Below are positions 61,387 through 64,000 of a stretch of DNA of 64,000 bases, piece after piece. The DNA lies in NCBI RefSeq assembly GCF_900176395.1, contig NZ_FWXL01000013.1, positions 1 through 64,000 on the forward strand. The letters are read 5' to 3'. Within the stretch, counting starts at the first letter, position 1. Every line of letters begins with the position of its first letter. Source of the DNA: Novosphingobium sp. B1 (GTDB lineage Bacteria; Pseudomonadota; Alphaproteobacteria; Sphingomonadales; Sphingomonadaceae). The position numbers and the translations under genes are program-made. The notes under the pieces are model-generated. The model had not been told where the DNA came from, did not search any database, and worked only from the letters and a program-made list of their open reading frames with translations.

Positions 61387-63999
61387 TTACAGCGTGCGCT
61401 CGCGCATCTCGACTTCGAAGACTTCCAGCTGATCGCCAGCTTTGATGTCGTTCGTGTCCTGCAGCAGCACGCCGCATTCCAGACCCGCGCGGACTTCGGC
61501 AACGTCGTCCTTGAAGCGACGCAGCGAAGCGATGGTCGTGCGGCTGACGATAACGTCGTTGCGCGTAAGGCGTGCATGCAGCCCCTTGCGGATGACGCCC
61601 TCGACCACGAGCAGACCGGCTGCCTTGTCCTTCTTGCCCGCCGGGAAGACTTCCTTGACCTCGGCGCGGCCGACGACCGTTTCGATCGCCTCCGGACCCA
61701 GCTCGCCCGCCATTTCCGAACGGATGTCGTCGGTTAGCTGATAGATCACATCGAAGTACTTCATCCGCACCTTGTTGCGCTCGATCAACTCGCGCGCCTT
61801 GGCGTTCGGACGGACGTTGAAGCCCACGATCGGCGCGCCGCTGGCCTGCGCCAGGTTGACGTCGCCTTCGGTGATCGCGCCCACGCCGGACTGCAGGATG
61901 CGCACCTTGATCTCGTCGGTCGAGATCTTGTTGAGCGCATTGACGATCGCTTCGACCGACCCCTGCACGTCGGCACGGACAACCAGCGGATACTCGATGA
62001 CCGTGTTCTTCGCGGCGAGCGCGGAGAACATGTTCTCGAGGCTGGCGGGCGCCTGCACGGTGCGCTTGGCGGTCGCGCGTTCCTGACGGTACGCGGCCAC
62101 TTCGCGGGCACGGGCTTCGCTTTCGACCACGGTCAGCGTATCACCGGCCATCGGCACGCCGCCGATGCCGAGCACCTCGACCGGTAGCGAAGGACCCGCT
62201 GCCTTCACCTGGCGCCCCTTGTCGTCGAGCATGGCGCGAACGCGGCCCGACTGGGTGCCGACGACGAGGATGTCGCCAACCTTGAGCGTGCCGCGATTGA
62301 CCAGAACGGTCGCCAACGGACCCTTGCCCTTGTCAAGCTTGGCCTCGATCACGGTGGCTTCCGCTGCGCGATCCGGGTTGGCCTTCAGTTCGAGCAGTTC
62401 GGACTGAAGCAGGATCTTCTCGATCAGCTCGTCCAGACCCGCACCCGACTTGGCCGAGACTTCCACGTCCTGCACGTCGCCCGACATCGCCTCGACGATG
62501 ATCTCGTGCTCGAGCAGGCGCTCGCGGATCTTCTGCGGGTTGAACTCGGGCTTGTCGGCCTTGGTGATCGCCACGATCATCGGCACGCCAGCGGCCTTGG
62601 TGTGGTTGATCGCCTCGATCGTCTGCGGCATCAGCCCGTCGTCACCGGCCACCACCAGAATGACGATGTCGGTGACATTGGCACCGCGCATGCGCATTTC
62701 GGTGAAGGCTTCGTGGCCCGGGGTATCAAGGAAGGTGATGAAGTCGCCGCCCTTGGTCTTGATCTGATAGGCGCCGATGTGCTGCGTGATGCCGCCGGCT
62801 TCGCCGCGCACCACGTCGGTCCCGCGCAGCGCATCGAGCAGCGAGGTCTTGCCGTGGTCGACATGGCCCATGATCGTCACCACCGGCGGACGCGCCTGCA
62901 GCGTGTCCTCGGCGTCGACGTCCGATGACGTATCGATATCGGCGTCGCTGTCGCTCACGCGCTGGATGTTGTGGCCGAATTCGGTCACCAGCAGTTCGGC
63001 GGTATCCTGGTCGATGGTCTGGTTGATGGTAACCATCATGCCCATCTTGAACAGCGCCTTGACGAGGTCCGCAGCCTTCTCGGCCATGCGGTTTGCCAGA
63101 TCCTGCACGGTGATCGCATCTGGCACGACCACGTCGCGCACCTGCTTCTCGCGCGGCTGCGACTGGCCTGCGAAATGGGCGCGGCGTTCCTTTTCACGCG
63201 CCCGCTTGAGCGCGGCGAGCGAACGGGCGCGAGCGCCCTCGTCCTCGTTCAGCGCACGCGTGACGGTCAGCTTGCCACCACGGCGGTCTTCGGTCTTGCG
63301 GTCGCGCGGGTTTGCGGCAGGCTTCTTGGCCACCGGCTCGGGTCGCTTGACCGGCGCGGCCGAAGGCACAGGCGTGAAGCGGCGCGGTGCCGGAATGGCA
63401 GGCGCGGCAGCTTCGGCCTTCGGTTCTGCGGCCTTCGCCTCGACAGCCTTCGCCTCTACCGGCGCAGCTTCAGGCTGGCTGGCCGCCTCGGGCGCTGCGA
63501 CCGGTGCCGGCGCAGGCGCGGCTTCCGGCTGCGGCGCGGGCGCAGGAGCTTCGACAGGCGCTGGCGCAGGCGCGGCTTCGGCTTTCGCCTTTTCCTCGGC
63601 GCGGCGACGCTCTTCCTCGATCGCCTTCAGCTTCTCTTCCTGCTCGCGGCGGTTCGCAGCTTCCAGCGCGGCGAGGCGGGCTTCCTCGGCTTCGCGGAGC
63701 AGACGAGCCTGCATTTCCTGACGCGTCTCGCGGTTCGCCGAGGGCGGCGGAGGCGGCGGCGGGGGTGGCGGCGGCGGAGCTACCGGCGCAGCGGCGGGTG
63801 CCGGTGCGGCAGGCGCAGCGACAGGAGCGGCCTCGCCGGGCCGGCCCATCAGCTTGCGCCGCTTCACTTCGACCACCACCTTGTTGGTGCGACCATGGCT
63901 GAAGGTCTGCTTGACCTCTCCGGCTTCCACCGAGGTCTTCAGACCCAGCGGCCTGCGGCCCAGTGTCGGCTTCTTGTCGCTATCGCTCATCGAACTCAT
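61387..63999 (-). CDS. infB: Translation initiation factor IF-2
   Basis: 870 residues from 63,999 (or MSDSD at 63,990). The N-terminal part is low complexity, with 13 consecutive prolines near residue 80 and Ala/Pro/Glu-rich segments, as in many alphaproteobacterial IF-2s. The G domain starts near residue 377: GHVDHGKTSL, DTPGHEAF and TKAD; domains II-IV follow. It positions initiator tRNA on the 30S subunit. The gene is complete within the window. Confidence 0.97.
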   Translation of the reverse strand: MSSMSDSDKKPTLGRRPLGLKTSVEAGEVKQTFSHGRTNKVVVEVKRRKLMGRPGEAAPVAAPAAPAPAAAPVAPPPPPPPPPPPPSANRETRQEMQARLLREAEEARLAALEAANRREQEEKLKAIEEERRRAEEKAKAEAAPAPAPVEAPAPAPQPEAAPAPAPVAAPEAASQPEAAPVEAKAVEAKAAEPKAEAAAPAIPAPRRFTPVPSAAPVKRPEPVAKKPAANPRDRKTEDRRGGKLTVTRALNEDEGARARSLAALKRAREKERRAHFAGQSQPREKQVRDVVVPDAITVQDLANRMAEKAADLVKALFKMGMMVTINQTIDQDTAELLVTEFGHNIQRVSDSDADIDTSSDVDAEDTLQARPPVVTIMGHVDHGKTSLLDALRGTDVVRGEAGGITQHIGAYQIKTKGGDFITFLDTPGHEAFTEMRMRGANVTDIVILVVAGDDGLMPQTIEAINHTKAAGVPMIVAITKADKPEFNPQKIRERLLEHEIIVEAMSGDVQDVEVSAKSGAGLDELIEKILLQSELLELKANPDRAAEATVIEAKLDKGKGPLATVLVNRGTLKVGDILVVGTQSGRVRAMLDDKGRQVKAAGPSLPVEVLGIGGVPMAGDTLTVVESEARAREVAAYRQERATAKRTVQAPASLENMFSALAAKNTVIEYPLVVRADVQGSVEAIVNALNKISTDEIKVRILQSGVGAITEGDVNLAQASGAPIVGFNVRPNAKARELIERNKVRMKYFDVIYQLTDDIRSEMAGELGPEAIETVVGRAEVKEVFPAGKKDKAAGLLVVEGVIRKGLHARLTRNDVIVSRTTIASLRRFKDDVAEVRAGLECGVLLQDTNDIKAGDQLEVFEVEMRERTL

Positions 64000-64000
64000 T

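Overview
The window looks like a chromosome segment of a sphingomonad alphaproteobacterium, most likely Novosphingobium. Supporting signs are a GcrA cell-cycle regulator, numerous TonB-dependent receptors, an infB/rbfA/truB/rpsO/pnp block, high GC, and a lasso-peptide precursor whose core matches what I remember of subterisin from Novosphingobium subterraneum (recall, not a search).

Positions 1-34,600 are a catabolic region. A minus-strand block (338-12,405) holds a Zn alcohol dehydrogenase, an MmgE/PrpD protein, a decayed and an intact copy of a kinase-like phosphotransferase plus CrtC-like (DUF7064/7065-type) module, a DUF6285-like protein, a TonB receptor, an aldehyde dehydrogenase and a cytochrome P450. 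A nest of insertion sequences follows (12,674-16,717): IS630 split by IS110, IS5 at the IS630 right end, and a MITE-like element. Next come a MerR regulator, a VanA-type Rieske oxygenase, an SDR, a TonB receptor relic, a second Rieske oxygenase with a PDR-type reductase, an MFS carrier, a GMC oxidoreductase and an aldehyde dehydrogenase. Then follow a LysR-type protein with two DNA-binding domains, an acyl-CoA dehydrogenase, a family III CoA-transferase, a FadR-like GntR regulator and ETF beta/alpha. The set fits uptake, oxidation and acyl-CoA beta-oxidation-like breakdown of an aromatic or alicyclic acid, ether or alcohol; I cannot name the substrate. A palindrome of the type TGGTCSGACCA lies in five intergenic regions here and suggests one regulon under the GntR protein at 32,040-32,774.

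Positions 34,869-38,085 are a recombination scar: an IS3-family transposase fragment, a full group II intron (about 35,324-37,427) and a GntR gene lacking its start. The intron's two flanks are unrelated. The lasso-peptide locus follows: precursor (38,171), fused RRE/leader protease B, cyclase C, then convergently sigma factor, FecR, STN-type TonB receptor and lasso isopeptidase. No export ABC transporter is present, as in other isopeptidase-type lasso clusters.

A DUF5818-like ORF and a P4-type integrase abut a tRNA-Ser(CGA) at 49,929-50,018. This marks the boundary between a mobile accessory region to the left and core genes to the right: hspQ, an ABC-2 permease, gcrA, a diguanylate cyclase, pnp, rpsO, truB, an M50 protease, a GNAT enzyme, tdk, a YceI protein, rbfA, a DUF1697 protein and infB.
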